A stretch of 64,000 bases of DNA from Symbiodinium natans (lineage: Eukaryota > Sar > Dinophyceae > Suessiales > Symbiodiniaceae): assembly GCA_905221605.1 (NCBI GenBank), contig CAJNDS010001147.1:171512-235511 (forward strand), written 5' to 3'. Below, in pieces: positions 19,743 through 29,947 of this stretch. Made by a program: the position numbers and the translations under genes. Every line of letters starts with the position of its first letter. The first letter of the stretch is position 1. The notes under the pieces are model-generated. The model did not search any database, was not told where the DNA came from, and worked only from the letters and a program-made list of their open reading frames with translations.

Positions 19743-19752
19743 TCGGGTTTAG

Positions 19753-19835
19753 GGCCCCATCGAGAAGGGCCAGAATCGCAAACCATTCCACGGCGGCAAA
19801 GGGGAGGGCTGCCAAAACTATCCCCTGGAATCGAA
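19753..19835 (+). CDS. Possible third exon of the gene interrupted by the LTR element
   Basis: Follows GGTTTAG|GG, so the telomeric heptamer would itself act as acceptor. All three plus-strand frames are open. The phase left by exon 11073-11192 gives a Gly/Pro/Arg-rich peptide ending near 19835, where CCCTAAA repeat resumes. Frame and extent are uncertain. Confidence 0.3.
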
Positions 19836-21028
19836 CCCTAAAAAGCCTGAACCCCCGAAACCCCCAAACCCTGAAGCCTAAACCCTGGAACCCCCAGACG
19901 CCTAAACCCTAACCCCTAAACCCTGAGCCCTAAACCCTAAACCCTAAACCCAAAACCCTTTAAAGCCTTTAATAGCATCCACGAGCAGTATGGCAAGCCG
20001 TCACCCGGAGCTTGAAAGGCAATTGTGGCGTCGGGCCTTGGCCATCTTCTGAAACGCTTCCTGGCGCACACGTTGGGGCGGCAAGCTTTCGAGTTTGGGG
20101 TTTCGGGGTTTAGGGGTATTGGGGTTTAGGGTTTAGGGTTTTAGGGTTTAGGCTTTCGAGTTCGGGGCTTCGGGGTTTAGGGGTTTAGGGGTATTGGGGT
20201 TTAGGGTTCAGGGCCAGGGTTTGGGGTTTAGGTGTTCTAGGGTTCAGGGTTTAGACGGGCTAGGACAAAAGAAAAAGAGAAAAAGGCAAAAATGACAAAA
20301 TGAGAAAAAAAAACAATGGTAAAAAGAGGAAAGATTGAAAATAGGGAAATGATGAAAACGAAGAGGAAAAAGAGGAAAACGATGAAAAAAACGAAAACAA
20401 GGAAAATGATAAAAAAGATTAGAAAAAGGAAAAAGCTTTAAAAAAAAGAGCCGGCAAGCTTTCGAGTTTGGGGTTTCGGGGTTTAGGGGTATTGGGGTTT
20501 AGGGTGTTTAGGGTTTAGGGTTTGGGGTTTCGGGGTTTCGGGGTATTGGGGTTGAGGGTTCAGGGCTAGGGTTTGGGGTTTAGGGGTTCTAGGGTTCAGG
20601 GTTTATTCGGGCTAGGACAAAAGATAAAAAGAAATAAAGGACAAAAAAGAAGGTAAAAAGACGAAAAAGAGTGAAAATATTGGAATAATGAAGAAAGAAG
20701 AAAAGAGGAAAAAGAAGACACGTATTTAAAAAATGAAAAGAAAAAAGATGAAAAATGAAAAAAATGTAAAAAATGAGGAAAAAGCGCAACAAAAAAGATG
20801 AAAAAGAGTTCCCGCACTTTGCTTGTGGCGACGGGGGTCGAAGTGCTAAAGTGCCTCTGCAAAAGTGCCTCTCGGGGTCAGTGGAAGCTGTCGCGTTGCC
20901 TTTCACACGGGCATTCCCCAGTTCTCATCCTGATCCCTTCCTTCACCATCAAGTCCCTAAAACTCCAAACCCTAAACCCTAAACCCTAAACCCTAAACCC
21001 TAAACCCTAAACCCTAATTAAACCCTAA
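19836..21028. other. Telomeric-like and A-rich low-complexity stretch
   Basis: Degenerate telomeric repeat with two related blocks (about 20085-20460 and 20455-20810). Each begins with a TTTCGAGTT(T/C)GGGG motif and GGGTATTGGGG, and continues into GAAAAAGA-type purine tracts, so this is a diverged direct duplication. One possible plus-strand exon lies at about 20005-20070. Phe-rich frames on the minus strand are artefacts of the purine tracts. Confidence 0.55.
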
Positions 21029-21143
21029 ATGCTGTCTTCCTCATCTTCTTGCGATTTGGACGACACCCCAAGGAAGCAAGGACAGAATAAGGCGCTCTCT
21101 CGTCATTGCTCCCTTCTTTGGGGTGCAGAGCAATCCGCCCGTG
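21029..21143 (+). CDS. Exon-like island with ATG
   Basis: The plus-strand frame MLSSSSSCDLDDTPRKQGQN continues KALSRHCSLLWGAEQSARE between CCCTAAA arrays. It could be a first exon. No family was recognised. Confidence 0.35.
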
Positions 21144-21295
21144 AACCCTAAACCCTAAACCCTAAACCCTAAACCTAAAACCCTAAACCCTAAACCCTAA
21201 ACCCTAAACCCATAAGAACTTGGGATTCATCAAGCCTTCGAACCCTAAACCCTGAACCGTAAACCCTAAACCCTAAACTCTAAACCCCATTTCAG

Positions 21296-21443
21296 CCCTA
21301 AACCCCCTAGGGTTTAGGGTTTAGGGTTTAGGGTTTAGGGTTTAGTGAAATGGGGTTTAGGGTTTAGGGTTTAGGGTTTAGGGTTTAGGGTTTAGGGTTT
21401 AGGGTTTAGGGTTTAGGGTTTAGGGTTTAGGGTTTAGGGTTTA
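21296..21443. repeat. Inverted telomeric junction, CCCTAAA to TTTAGGG
   Basis: CCCTAAA repeats end at CCCCCTAGGG near 21305, and the sequence then continues as TTTAGGG for about 130 bp, with one TTTAGTGAAATGGGG interruption that mirrors CCCCATTTCAG on the left side. The result is a local palindrome of telomeric DNA. Confidence 0.85.
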
Positions 21444-21500
21444 TAGGGTTTAGGGTTCAGGGCTTGGGTTCTTTGTGATTTTACACCCACTCCCCCTCCC

Positions 21501-21655
21501 TTTGTAAGCAATATGGGGGGGTTTACGATGTTCGGGGTACCTTGCTGGGGCCCTTATTATAAGGGGATGAGGATGATTCTATTTGGGCAATTTTGGGGGT
21601 GCTTGGGCTATTTGGTGGGGGCCTTATTCTCGTAAACCCCCATCTTACCAAGAGG
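21501..21655. mobile_element. MITE-like inverted repeat, family D
   Basis: The left arm TTTGTAAGCAATATGGGGGG then GTTTACGA matches the right-arm reverse complement CTTGGTAAGATGGGGGTTTA. About 150 bp overall, no coding capacity. Confidence 0.5.
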
Positions 21656-21849
21656 GTGGTTTTCTGACATTGAGGCCCCTGTCCAGGTGCTTATGCTGTA
21701 TGCGGGATGGTATAAAGTGGGAGCCTTCATACTGGGGAAGGTTCAGGGTTTATAGGGTTTAGGGGGGTTTCCGGTTTAGGGTTTGGGGCAGGGTTTAGGG
21801 TGTAGGGTTTAGTTTAGGGTTGAGGGTTTAGGTCTAGGGTTTGGGGTTT

Positions 21850-21875
21850 AGGGTTTAGGGTTTAGGGTTTAGGGT

Positions 21876-21942
<67 letters not shown>

Positions 21943-21958
21943 GGTTTAGGGTTTAGGG
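21850..21958 (+). repeat. Telomere-variant array (TTGAGGG)n
   Basis: About 11 consecutive TTGAGGG units (21872-21946) between canonical TTTAGGG units, another locally homogenised variant. Confidence 0.9.
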
Positions 21959-22049
21959 TTCCCCACAAAAAGCCAATGTTCGGGAGCTCCTTCGCATGGT
22001 CCATGAGCGCGGCGGACGTGGTGGACATCTCCACCTCATTCTCCTGGAG

Positions 22050-22235
22050 AGGGCAGGGGGGGGGGTTTGGAGGGCGGGGGGTTTGGGGGGTTTGGGGGAT
22101 TGGGGATTGGGGGGTTTGGTGGGGGAGGCGGGCAGGGGGGGGGGGGGGGGGGGAGGGGGGGGGGGGGGGAGAGGGGGGGGGGAGGGAGGGGGGGGGAGGG
22201 AGGGGGGGGGAGGGAGGGGAGGAGGGGGCACCCCT
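22050..22235 (+). repeat. Poly-G / GGA low-complexity tract
   Basis: Long G runs with A or GGA interruptions. Open in all frames, with Gly-rich or Pro-rich strings that are not genes. Strong G-quadruplex potential. Confidence 0.9.
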
Positions 22236-22269
22236 CCCAAAACCCTACCATAAACTCCCAACCCTAAAC

Positions 22270-23800
22270 ACTCACCCTAAACCCTCAAAACTCCTCTAGA
22301 CTTCGAGGGGGCACAAGGATCCAGGGTTTGCTCAGTCGAAGGGTTCTCGGGGTTTCTATAATTACTTATAGAATTGTTTGTGATCTCAGGGTACTTATAT
22401 CGCTTCTTGTACCTACCCACGAACCTCCAAGTAGGAACCCAAAAACAAAGAATATTGTGATTATGATCTTTCATTTTTCTTGGAGAGCCCCTCAAAAAAT
22501 GAAGATCTTCTTCCTTATAATGAGGGCAATACAGGGATTATTATCTTCATTTTCTCGGGGTTCTTAAGCAAAGTAGTAGTGGTTCTTAGCAGGCAATTCG
22601 GCACACAACCCCTTAAAGAGGTTTTACATTTTTTTGCGTTTTGGGCTTAGGGTTAGCATAGGGGTTAGGGTTCAGGGTACCGTGGCCATAATTCCCTAGT
22701 GTTCCCTACCGGTCTTCGGCGATGTCGGCCCATGTCAGCACATTTGCGTTTCGGGACTTCCTTAAGAAAGATGCTCAGAAGAAGAAACGCTAATTAGGGT
22801 TGTCTCTGAATTCACTTTCCAGTTCTTGGTAGGGAATTGGGAATGAGGTATCCTATAGGGTCTGTATTTTGCGCCTATTCCCGAATCTGCATGTTGTCCT
22901 CTCCTTCGTTCTCCATAAAAACTTGCGTTGACTTTAAGGAGCCATTCAGGCCAGCTGGTTTCCCCATTAGCCCCACACCCGCAAGGATTGAGAGTTCGGG
23001 GGTTTACCCTAAACCCTAAACCCTGAACACTTTTGCAGTTCTACAGTCTTTGGGTAGCTGTCAGCGCAGCCATGCTCAAAGTCGCCTCTTGCTGCGTCAA
23101 AACGATCAGCCATGTTCTAAACCCCCAAAAACCTCTTCTAAGCCTTGTACAATAAAGCCCTGTAGAGTCCAAAACCTGAACTACTGAAAGGATGTAGAGA
23201 ACCAGATTGGCACCGCAACTTTGCCCTCAGCCTTAAGTCTTAGGCCCCCAAAAAACGTGTGTCAACACGACGCAGAGCTGCCTTCTGATCCGACCGGATG
23301 TCAGACAACACCACGTTCCTGCGGCGAACCCTAAACCTTCAACCCAGAACGTTAAGATCCTTCAATGGGAAGAACCTTACAAAACTTGCCGGAAGTCAGA
23401 GGAAATACGAGGGAATGTTAGGGAACATTACCCCCATAAGCCCCTCTACCCTTGAAGGGTCGGACCCTCTGAAACATCTTCCTCTTAAAGGGAAGAGGGG
23501 GGGTGGATTTGGATGTCGGGCTTAACCCTAAACCCTAAACAAGGGCTCCTCAAGCCTCCGTAGTTGTATGGTCCCTCAATATGCCTTCTTGAAAGGGTTC
23601 TGAGGTATGCGCCTTGGGTTATGTAGGGGGTATAGAAGGGGTCCCTATTTACGGGCCCAAAATAAGGGACCATGTAACTACGCGCAGAGTAGGCCCCAGG
23701 GCCGTCTGGGTTGCCTCTTAGCATAAAGCTCTTCACGCCCAAGCCTCCCTGCCCGACTCCCAAATGTACGAAAAGCTGGGCTTTTTTCAATGGGGGTGTA
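22270..23800. other. Unrecognised stretch with little telomeric repeat
   Basis: Contains a lone MITE-A right end (about 22411-22433), a short inverted repeat at about 23638-23672 (GGGGTCCCTATTT / AAATAAGGGACC) and a possible plus-strand exon at about 23036-23122. Nothing else can be supported. Confidence 0.4.
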
Positions 23801-23804
23801 TAGT

Positions 23805-24190
23805 TTAGGGTGTAGGGTTTAGGGTTTAGGATTAGGATGTAGGGTTTAGTGTTCAGGGTTCAGGGTTGAGGGTTGAGGGTTTAGGGTTTAGGGGTTTGGG
23901 GGTTTGGGGTTTAGAAATTTAGGGTTAGGGTTTAGGGGTTTAGGGTTTAGGGTTTAGGCCCTAAACCCTAATCCCCAAGCGCGTAAGGCTCGGCATCACT
24001 GCCGGGTCCCGGTCGTCGCCAGGCTGCGGAGTTGCTTCAGCAGGCCTTTCTCTGTTTAGGGTTTAGGGTTTGGGGTTTAGGGTTTAGGGTTTGGGGTTTA
24101 GGGTTTGGGGTTTAGGGTTTAGGGTTTGGGGTTTAGGGTTTAGGGTTTGGGGTTTAGGGTTTGGGGTTTAGGGTTTAGGGCTTAGGGTTC
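23805..24190. repeat. Telomeric arrays with TTTGGGG alternation
   Basis: 23805-23958 is degenerate TTTAGGG that ends in an inverted junction (TTTAGGCCCTAAA at about 23952-23970). 24056-24190 alternates TTTGGGG and TTTAGGG nearly regularly, giving a higher-order 14-21 bp repeat. Confidence 0.85.
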
Positions 24191-24312
24191 AGCGGGGTTT
24201 GGGGCTTCGGGGCTCCTAGACAAAGAACTAGGGTCCCCGCAAAGGGTTACATGGGGGGTACAAAGGGCACTCCCCTGTTCCCCGCTAAGAGCCAAGAAAG
24301 TAGGAGATTCAC

Positions 24313-24402
24313 AGAGGCTTAGGGTTTAGGGTTTAAGGTTAAGGGTTTAGGGTTTAGGGTTTAGGGTTTAGGGTTTAGGGTTTAGGGTTTAGGGTTTAGG
24401 GC
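24313..24402 (+). repeat. Interstitial telomeric array
   Basis: TTTAGGG heptamers, followed after about 80 bp by CCCTAAA/CCCCAAA at 24490-24582. Confidence 0.9.
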
Positions 24403-24589
24403 AAGGCTACTCCCCTATGCTTGCGGCCCCGCACCCTAGAACCCTGTACTCCAACAACAAACCCTAAACCCCTGACCCCTAAACCCACAAGCCCTAAACC
24501 CTAAACCCTAAATCCGAACCCTAAACCCTAAACCCCAAACCCTAAACCCCAAACCCTAAACCCCAAACCCCAAACCCTAAAGCACACCC

Positions 24590-24702
24590 CGGACGCCCCG
24601 CCTGGGTCGATCATGTCGGCGGACGCGGAGGAGCTGGAGCTCGAGGCCGCGTCCTGCTGCTGCGCGGGGGCAGGCAAGGGACCGAAGGCACCAAACGGCT
24701 TT
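24590..24702 (+). CDS. Exon-like island
   Basis: The plus-strand frame SIMSADAEELELEAASCCCA then GAGKGPKAPN is open between telomeric arrays and very GC-rich (third-position G/C). Product unknown. Confidence 0.4.
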
Positions 24703-25202
24703 AGGGTTCAGGGCTTAGGGCGTTTAGGGTTTAGGGTTTAGGGTTTAGGGTTTGGGGTTTAGGGTTTAGGGTTGAAGGTTTAGGGTTTAGGGTTTAGGGC
24801 AAGCCCCCCACTGAAAATACCCTACGTCCCTGACCACTAACCTCGAAACCCGAAGCCGCTATTGCAGGAAAGACTGGAGCATAACAGGGTTAGAAAGTAC
24901 TTCCTCAAGGCCTCAACCCTTGCCCACTGTAGGATACCTTTACAAACGTGCTTTGTCTGGTCCTGATCATGAAGTTTCAAAGCGATACGCAAACTTAGCA
25001 CCTAAACCCCGAAACCCGAAACCCGAAACCCTAAACCCTAAACCCTAAACCCAACAACCTCAAGCTTTCGAACGTCGGCTCGTGGGTCCCCACTGATGAG
25101 TGACCCCCTTCGTGTGTAGAACCCCCTCCAACAGTCCAAATCCCTGAGCTCAACAGCCGCTGGCTTTCGGGTTTAGGGTTTAGGGTTTACTGGTCAGGGT
25201 GA

Positions 25203-25311
25203 AAGGGTTACGGCTGTATGGAAACCCTACCGAGGTCGTGGCCATCTGCGCCATGGCTGCTGCGGCCGCAGCCTGGCAGCAAGTGCGTGGAGAGAGGGGT
25301 GCGCTAGTCAC
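25203..25311 (+). CDS. Exon-like island, Ala-rich
   Basis: The plus-strand frame LYGNPTEVVAICAMAAAAAA then WQQVRGERGALVT is open up to the next CCCTAAA array. Composition is coding-like; function unknown. Confidence 0.4.
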
Positions 25312-25312
25312 C

Positions 25313-25630
25313 CTAAACCCCAAACCCCAAACCCCAAACCCCAAACCCTAAACCCCAAACCCCAAACCCCAAACCCTAAACCCTAAACCCTAAACCCTAA
25401 ACCCTAAACCCCAAACCCCAAACCCTAAACCCTAAACCCCAAGCTCGGGCGGGTCTTGGGGTTCTTGCGCCATTTCTGCGGAGGAAGGTGGAGGATCGCA
25501 CTTGATCCCTAGACCCTCAACCCGAGCCGATAACCCTAAACCCTAACCCTAAGCCCTGAACCCTAAACCCTAAACCCTAAGCCCTCAACCCTAAGCCCTA
25601 AGCCCTAAACCCTAAACCCTAAACCCTAAA
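25313..25630 (-). repeat. Telomeric arrays, CCCTAAA and CCCCAAA
   Basis: 25313-25441 mixes CCCTAAA and CCCCAAA; 25530-25630 is degenerate CCCTAA. Between them (about 25442-25510) is a minus-strand open patch including CDPPPSSAEMAQEPQDPPEL. Confidence 0.85.
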
Positions 25631-25833
25631 CTGCTTTCTTGCCTTTCAAAATCCTAAAATACCTGAACCCAAAACCCTAAACCCTCGTCAGAACCAAGAT
25701 GGTGGCACAGAGAGCGCGGGAACCCAAAGGGTGAAGCTTAGGTTGTCGGGGGCGTAAGCCCGAAAGGTACCCTAAACCCTAAACCCTAAACACTAAACCC
25801 TAAACCCTAAACCCGAAGGAGCCGCAAACCTTT

Positions 25834-25926
25834 CACCAGGATGGGCTATTATACCCCCTAAACCTTACAAACGCCCTTTATAGGGTTCATTATGGGGATT
25901 ATAAGGCCTCATAGCCCATCCTGGTA
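25834..25926. mobile_element. MITE-like inverted repeat, family E
   Basis: Perfect 14-bp terminal inverted repeats CCAGGATGGGCTAT, extended outward by a few matching bases. The 90-bp element has an AT-rich interior and telomeric repeat to its left. Confidence 0.6.
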
Positions 25927-25982
25927 AGACCATAACTGAGCACGAGGCCCAACAAAACCCTGAATCCCAAAGTTTCGTTTCC

Positions 25983-26040
25983 CGACGCCAAGCGTCTTAA
26001 GCCCCAAGTCCGGGTTCAAGGCTTAAGACGCTTGGCGTCG
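25983..26040. repeat. Perfect 21-bp hairpin with 16-nt loop
   Basis: Arms 25983-26003 and 26020-26040 are exact reverse complements (arm begins CGACGCCAAGCGTCTTAAG). It is too perfect to be chance. It could be a very short foldback element or a structured transcript end. Confidence 0.85.
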
Positions 26041-26265
26041 TAAAGGGTTTTGGGCTGTGACCAAAGCACCCTCGCAGATGAGAGCGAAAAATGCACAAGT
26101 AGCATCTCGAGGCCGGGACTTAAACCACTAATTGTCTTTTTGGTGGGCGGTCCCGTTTCGAGCGCTCAGCGAGACCTTGCTAAAAACCTCCCAGTCGAGC
26201 GGATCCCACGCTTGCTGCAGGAAAGCCCTCAGCGAGGCCACGGGAGGCACCGAGAACCTTGAAGC

Positions 26266-26330
26266 AGCCCTAAACCCTAAACCCTAAACCCTAAACCCTA
26301 AACCCTAAACCCTGAACCCTAAACCCCTGC
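26266..26330 (-). repeat. Interstitial telomeric array
   Basis: CCCTAAA units after a plus-strand ORF (26050-26262) that I could not support as a gene. Confidence 0.9.
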
Positions 26331-26442
26331 AAACTTCTGCGCAGCAGGGCATCCGAAGCCCAGACCGCCCATCAAAAAGGGGACCTTCTCGCGAACCGAT
26401 CTGAAGCGACGATCCCGCGCAAAAAGCAAAAAATGAACCGCA

Positions 26443-26534
26443 CTAGGGTTTAGGGTTTAGGGTTTAGGGTTTAGGGTTTAGGGTTTAGGGTTTAGGGTTT
26501 AGGGTTCCCTAAACCCTAAACCCTAAACCCTAAT
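26443..26534. repeat. Head-to-head telomeric junction
   Basis: Nine TTTAGGG units run into TTCCCTAAA and three further CCCTAAA units (switch at about 26505-26510). This is the orientation expected when two telomere ends are joined. Confidence 0.9.
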
Positions 26535-26544
26535 CCGCGACCTC

Positions 26545-27127
26545 AGCCTGACACAAACGCGCCGGATGCTGACTCGCACGCCCGTGTCGCGAAACTGAAC
26601 TGACCGTTGAGAATTTAGGGTTTACGGAGTTTAGGGTTTAGGATTTAGGGTTTAGGGTTTAGGGTTTAGGGCTCTACGCTGCACAGGTTTCGGCCCCAGC
26701 AACACTTCTCACCAAGTGCCCCCACGGGGCATCTGAGTAGCTGCCCCGCGTCGCAAAACTGACGTTGCCCAGACGTTTCACATACCCATTATATGCTGCG
26801 ATGCTGGTACTTAGCAACCCTTGTTGCAAAAACGGACCTTGCCACCGTGCGCGCAATGATTGCGGAGGCCTATGCAGGCAGTTTTTGGCTGCTGTGTAAG
26901 GAGCTCCTAGCTTACGCGACACGCTGGCGAAACGCGGGCAGCCAACAAACCCAGCAGAAGAGGTGGTCAGCCTTGGCGCGCGTAGGCCTGCAGACTGATG
27001 CGTCTTCAACAAGCACGCTTCCATGTCGCACGCTCTATATGTAAGCTCCACACCCTAAATCCCCTAAACCCCCTAAACCCCCTAAACCCCCTAAAGCCTA
27101 AACCCGACTTAGGGTACTGACGAAAAC
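26545..27127. other. Unassigned stretch
   Basis: Short telomeric repeat at 26630-26670, then about 380 bp open on both strands (for example MLRCWYLATLVAKTDLATVR on plus). Neither frame shows a recognisable domain or splice logic, so I leave it unassigned. Confidence 0.3.
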
Positions 27128-27144
27128 CCAGGACCGCGCGTTGC

Positions 27145-27207
27145 CTCCTCTTCTGCCGCCTTGGCCTCCGCCTCCGCCTGCTTCTCGGCGAGCTCCTGCT
27201 CCAGCGC
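27145..27207 (-). CDS. 63-nt coiled-coil exon with GC donor
   Basis: The minus strand has a CCCCAG|G acceptor and a GAGGAG|GCAACG donor of GC type. The 63 nt encode 21 codons, ALEQELAEKQAEAEAKAAEE then E, a perfect charged helix. Acceptor and following G match dinoflagellate preference. It lies between telomeric arrays and is one of the most convincing islands of the putative long minus-strand gene. Confidence 0.55.
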
Positions 27208-27209
27208 CT

Positions 27210-27860
27210 GGGGTTTGGGGTTTAGGGTTTGGGGTTTGGGGTTTGGGGTTTAGGGTGTAGGGTTTAGGGTCAAAGGCTTTAGGGGCCTTAAGAGGGCTTT
27301 GGGTTTGTTAACAAAGGTTTCAAGGGGCTTCAGAGGGTTTAGGGTCTTTTGCTACGAGATTAGTGAGGTTTGAGAGCCGTTGCCTCTGAGAGCAGACCTC
27401 AGGCGCAGCTTTGATTCTTCAAGGTCTCGAAGTCAGATGGGGCCTGCTCCAAAATCAGGGCCTCGTTTTGAGGATTCTTGCTTGTAAAGGGAACCTACTA
27501 CAGAAGGCACCTCAAAGGGGATCCTACTTTTGAACAGCCCATCCTAACTAAGCTCTTGCCTCCCTAAGGCGGAGTCCTGCATGATCAGAGACAGGGCATG
27601 GTCGAGAGTCTTAAGGACCCAGGGTTGCGAGTAGAAAGCCCCTTCTGAAGAATTCTTACAACAAAATCTTCTTAAGGTCTCTCAAGGTATGGCATGAACC
27701 CAAAAAAACGCTTAGACCTGGGACACCACTAGCCGCCCTTCAAACTAACACAACCCTAAAACCCAAATTAATTTAAACCGTACACCCCAAACCCTAAAAT
27801 CGTTCAAGAACAAGGGTATACTATTATACTATGAAAGCACGTTCCTTCATTCAGGGGGGA
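27210..27860. other. Unrecognised stretch
   Basis: A short TTTGGGG/TTTAGGG array (27210-27270), then about 500 bp of unrecognised sequence with no supported gene. Confidence 0.4.
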
Positions 27861-28018
27861 CCCCAAACCCAAAACCCTAATTAAACCCTAAACCCTAGCC
27901 CTAAACCCTAAACCCTAAACCCGAAACCCTAAACCCTAAACCCTAAACCCTAAACCCTAAACCCTAAACCCTAAACCCTAAACCCTAAACCCTAAACCCT
28001 AAACCCTAAACCCTAAGC
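27860..28018 (-). repeat. Interstitial telomeric array
   Basis: About 20 CCCTAAA heptamers. Confidence 0.95.
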
Positions 28019-28061
28019 CTAAAAGCCCTAAGCCCGAAGCCCTAGGCCCTCAAACCCCCAA

Positions 28062-28172
28062 CCCTGCCTCCTTGTCCTGGCGAAGGTGCTGTCGTTTTCG
28101 CGCCGCAGCTACCAGCTGCGCGTTGGTGACTTCTCGGCTCTCCTTTTGCTGGGGACGAGCGGAGCTTCGACC
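28062..28172 (-). CDS. Exon-like island, basic helix
   Basis: The minus-strand frame RSSARPQQKESREVTNAQLV then AAARKRQHLRQDKEA is open between telomeric arrays. A possible GC donor (GGAG|GCAGGG) follows. The charged helical composition matches neighbouring islands. Confidence 0.45.
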
Positions 28173-28309
28173 GTTTAGGGTTTAGGGTTTAGGGTTTAGG
28201 GTTTAGGGTTTAGGGTTTAGGGTTTAGGGTTTAGGGTTTAGGATTTCAGGTTTCGGGTTTGCGGTTTAGGGTTTGGGGTTTGCGGTTTATGCTTTCGGTT
28301 GAGGTCTAT

Positions 28310-28447
28310 AAGGAGGGTCCCCTACAAGGGACCCTTGATCTTTATCCCCCATATAACACATACCCCCTATATATACCTTATATAGTCCCTATATACCTAA
28401 GTTGCCCCTAAGAGAACCCCTAAGGTCCCTTATAAGGGTCCCTCCTT
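28310..28447. mobile_element. MITE-like inverted repeat, family F
   Basis: 24-bp terminal inverted repeats with 3 mismatches (AAGGAGGGTCCCCTACAAGG versus AAGGAGGGACCCTTATAAGG), an AT-rich centre, 138 bp in all, no coding capacity. Confidence 0.6.
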
Positions 28448-28574
28448 TGGTCCCTCGATTCGGGGAGTTGTCTTCGACATATTCAACATACCGCTTGGGC
28501 ATACCCCTAAAAGAAATTGAGGGGCATGGAAAAGTCCTTCATCGGGGTTGGGGGATGTCGGGGTGTTCTGGCAA

Positions 28575-28700
28575 GGGTTTAGGGTTTAGGGTTTGGGGTT
28601 TAGGGTTTGGGGTTTGGGGTTTAGGGTTTGGGGTTTAGGGTTTAGGGTTTAGGGTTTAGGGTTTAGGGTTTGGGGTTTAGGGTTTAGGGTTTAGGGTTTA
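28575..28700 (+). repeat. Telomeric array with TTTGGGG variants
   Basis: TTTAGGG and TTTGGGG alternate in the left half; the right half is mostly canonical. Confidence 0.9.
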
Positions 28701-29091
28701 CCCATCCACAAAGCCGACCTTTTGCATCAAAAGTCATCTCTGAGTGCTTTTTGGGATCCCGCTTTAAAGGATGCCTTAAAGGGCACTCAACAGGGACCCT
28801 CATTTAGGAAACTACCCATAATAATATAGTAACCTGGGTTTAGGGCTTGAAGGGTTTCGGGTTTGAAGGGCTTCGGGGTTTGAATGTTTAGGGTTTTGGG
28901 TGTAGGGTTTAGGGGCTGGAGCCTCGCTTTCTTGTTTCTCTGATCACCAGAAGTTGAACCCTAAACCCTAAACCCTAAACAGTAAACCCTAAAGCCTAAG
29001 CGAAAAACTTCATGTGCCTGTACCGCACCTCGTGACTTCTGGAGTTGTTCCTCAACCGTTCTTGAAAGCCCCTGACCCCCTGGAGCTTTAA

Positions 29092-29218
29092 GGTTTAGGG
29101 TTTAGGGTTTAGGGTTTGGGGTTTAGGGTTTAGGGTTTAGGGTTTAGGGTTTAGGGTTTAGGGTTTAGGGTTTAGGGTTTAGGGTTTAGGGTTTAGGGTT
29201 TAGGGTTTAGGGTTTAGG
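29092..29218 (+). repeat. Interstitial telomeric array
   Basis: About 18 heptamers. A CCCTAAA array follows at 29364-29410. Confidence 0.95.
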
Positions 29219-29519
29219 ACTTTCCAACCGAGAGTTGAGGGGGGTTCCGAGCCTTTGTTCCCAAAACCCCGAAGCTTCACTCAACATCCCCAACACCTAA
29301 ACGATGAACCCCAATGACACTTGAGCACAATTTCGAACAACAAACTGACAAATATCTGTAGACCCTAAACCCTAAACCCTAAACCCTAAACCCTAAACCC
29401 TAAACCCTTGAATAACTCTTGGTTAGGGGAGCGAACAGGCCCCCCAACTGAGATCAGTCCCCCCCACCCTTTTGTGGTCTCAACAGAAATCCTCCCCAGA
29501 GCTTTCCACCCTTCAGGAT

Positions 29520-29755
29520 TTAGGGTTTGGGGTTTTAGGGTTTGGCAGGTTTAGGGTTTAGGGTTTAGGGTTTAGGGTTTAGGGTTTAGGGTTTAGGGTT
29601 TAGGGTTTAGGGTTTAGGGTTTAGGGTTTAGGGTTTAGGGTTGAGGGGTTAGGGTTTAGGGTTTAGGGTTTAGGGTTTAGGGTTTAGGGTTTAGGGTTTA
29701 GGGTTTAGGGTTTAGGGTTTAGGGTTTAGGGTTTAGGGTTTAGGGTTTAGGGCTC
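29520..29755 (+). repeat. Long interstitial telomeric array
   Basis: About 30 heptamers, broken by one TTGAGGGG unit. Confidence 0.95.
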
Positions 29756-29947
29756 CTAGCACTCGGGGGAAACCAGGCTTTGGGGATGTTCGGGTGGTTT
29801 TCACGGCTTGGGGTTTTGGTGCTTTGGGTGGCTTTGCTGGTATAGGTGGTGTAAGCTTAAGCGGTTTAAGGCTTAGGGTTTGGCAGCAAAACCCTAAACC
29901 CTAAACCCTAAACCCTAAACCGTGAGGTTCAGGGTTTGGGTCTAAGA

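Noticed and set aside
20589-20906. Phe-rich minus-strand ORFs
   Set aside because: Translation of GAAAAAGA purine tracts.
21931-22299. Gly-rich and Pro-rich ORFs
   Set aside because: Produced by the poly-G/GGA tract, with no other coding signal.
26050-26262. Plus-strand ORF with FLVGGPVSS, reminiscent of a nucleotide-kinase P-loop
   Set aside because: The GKGT residues of a real P-loop are absent and no other kinase motif follows; similarity is too short.
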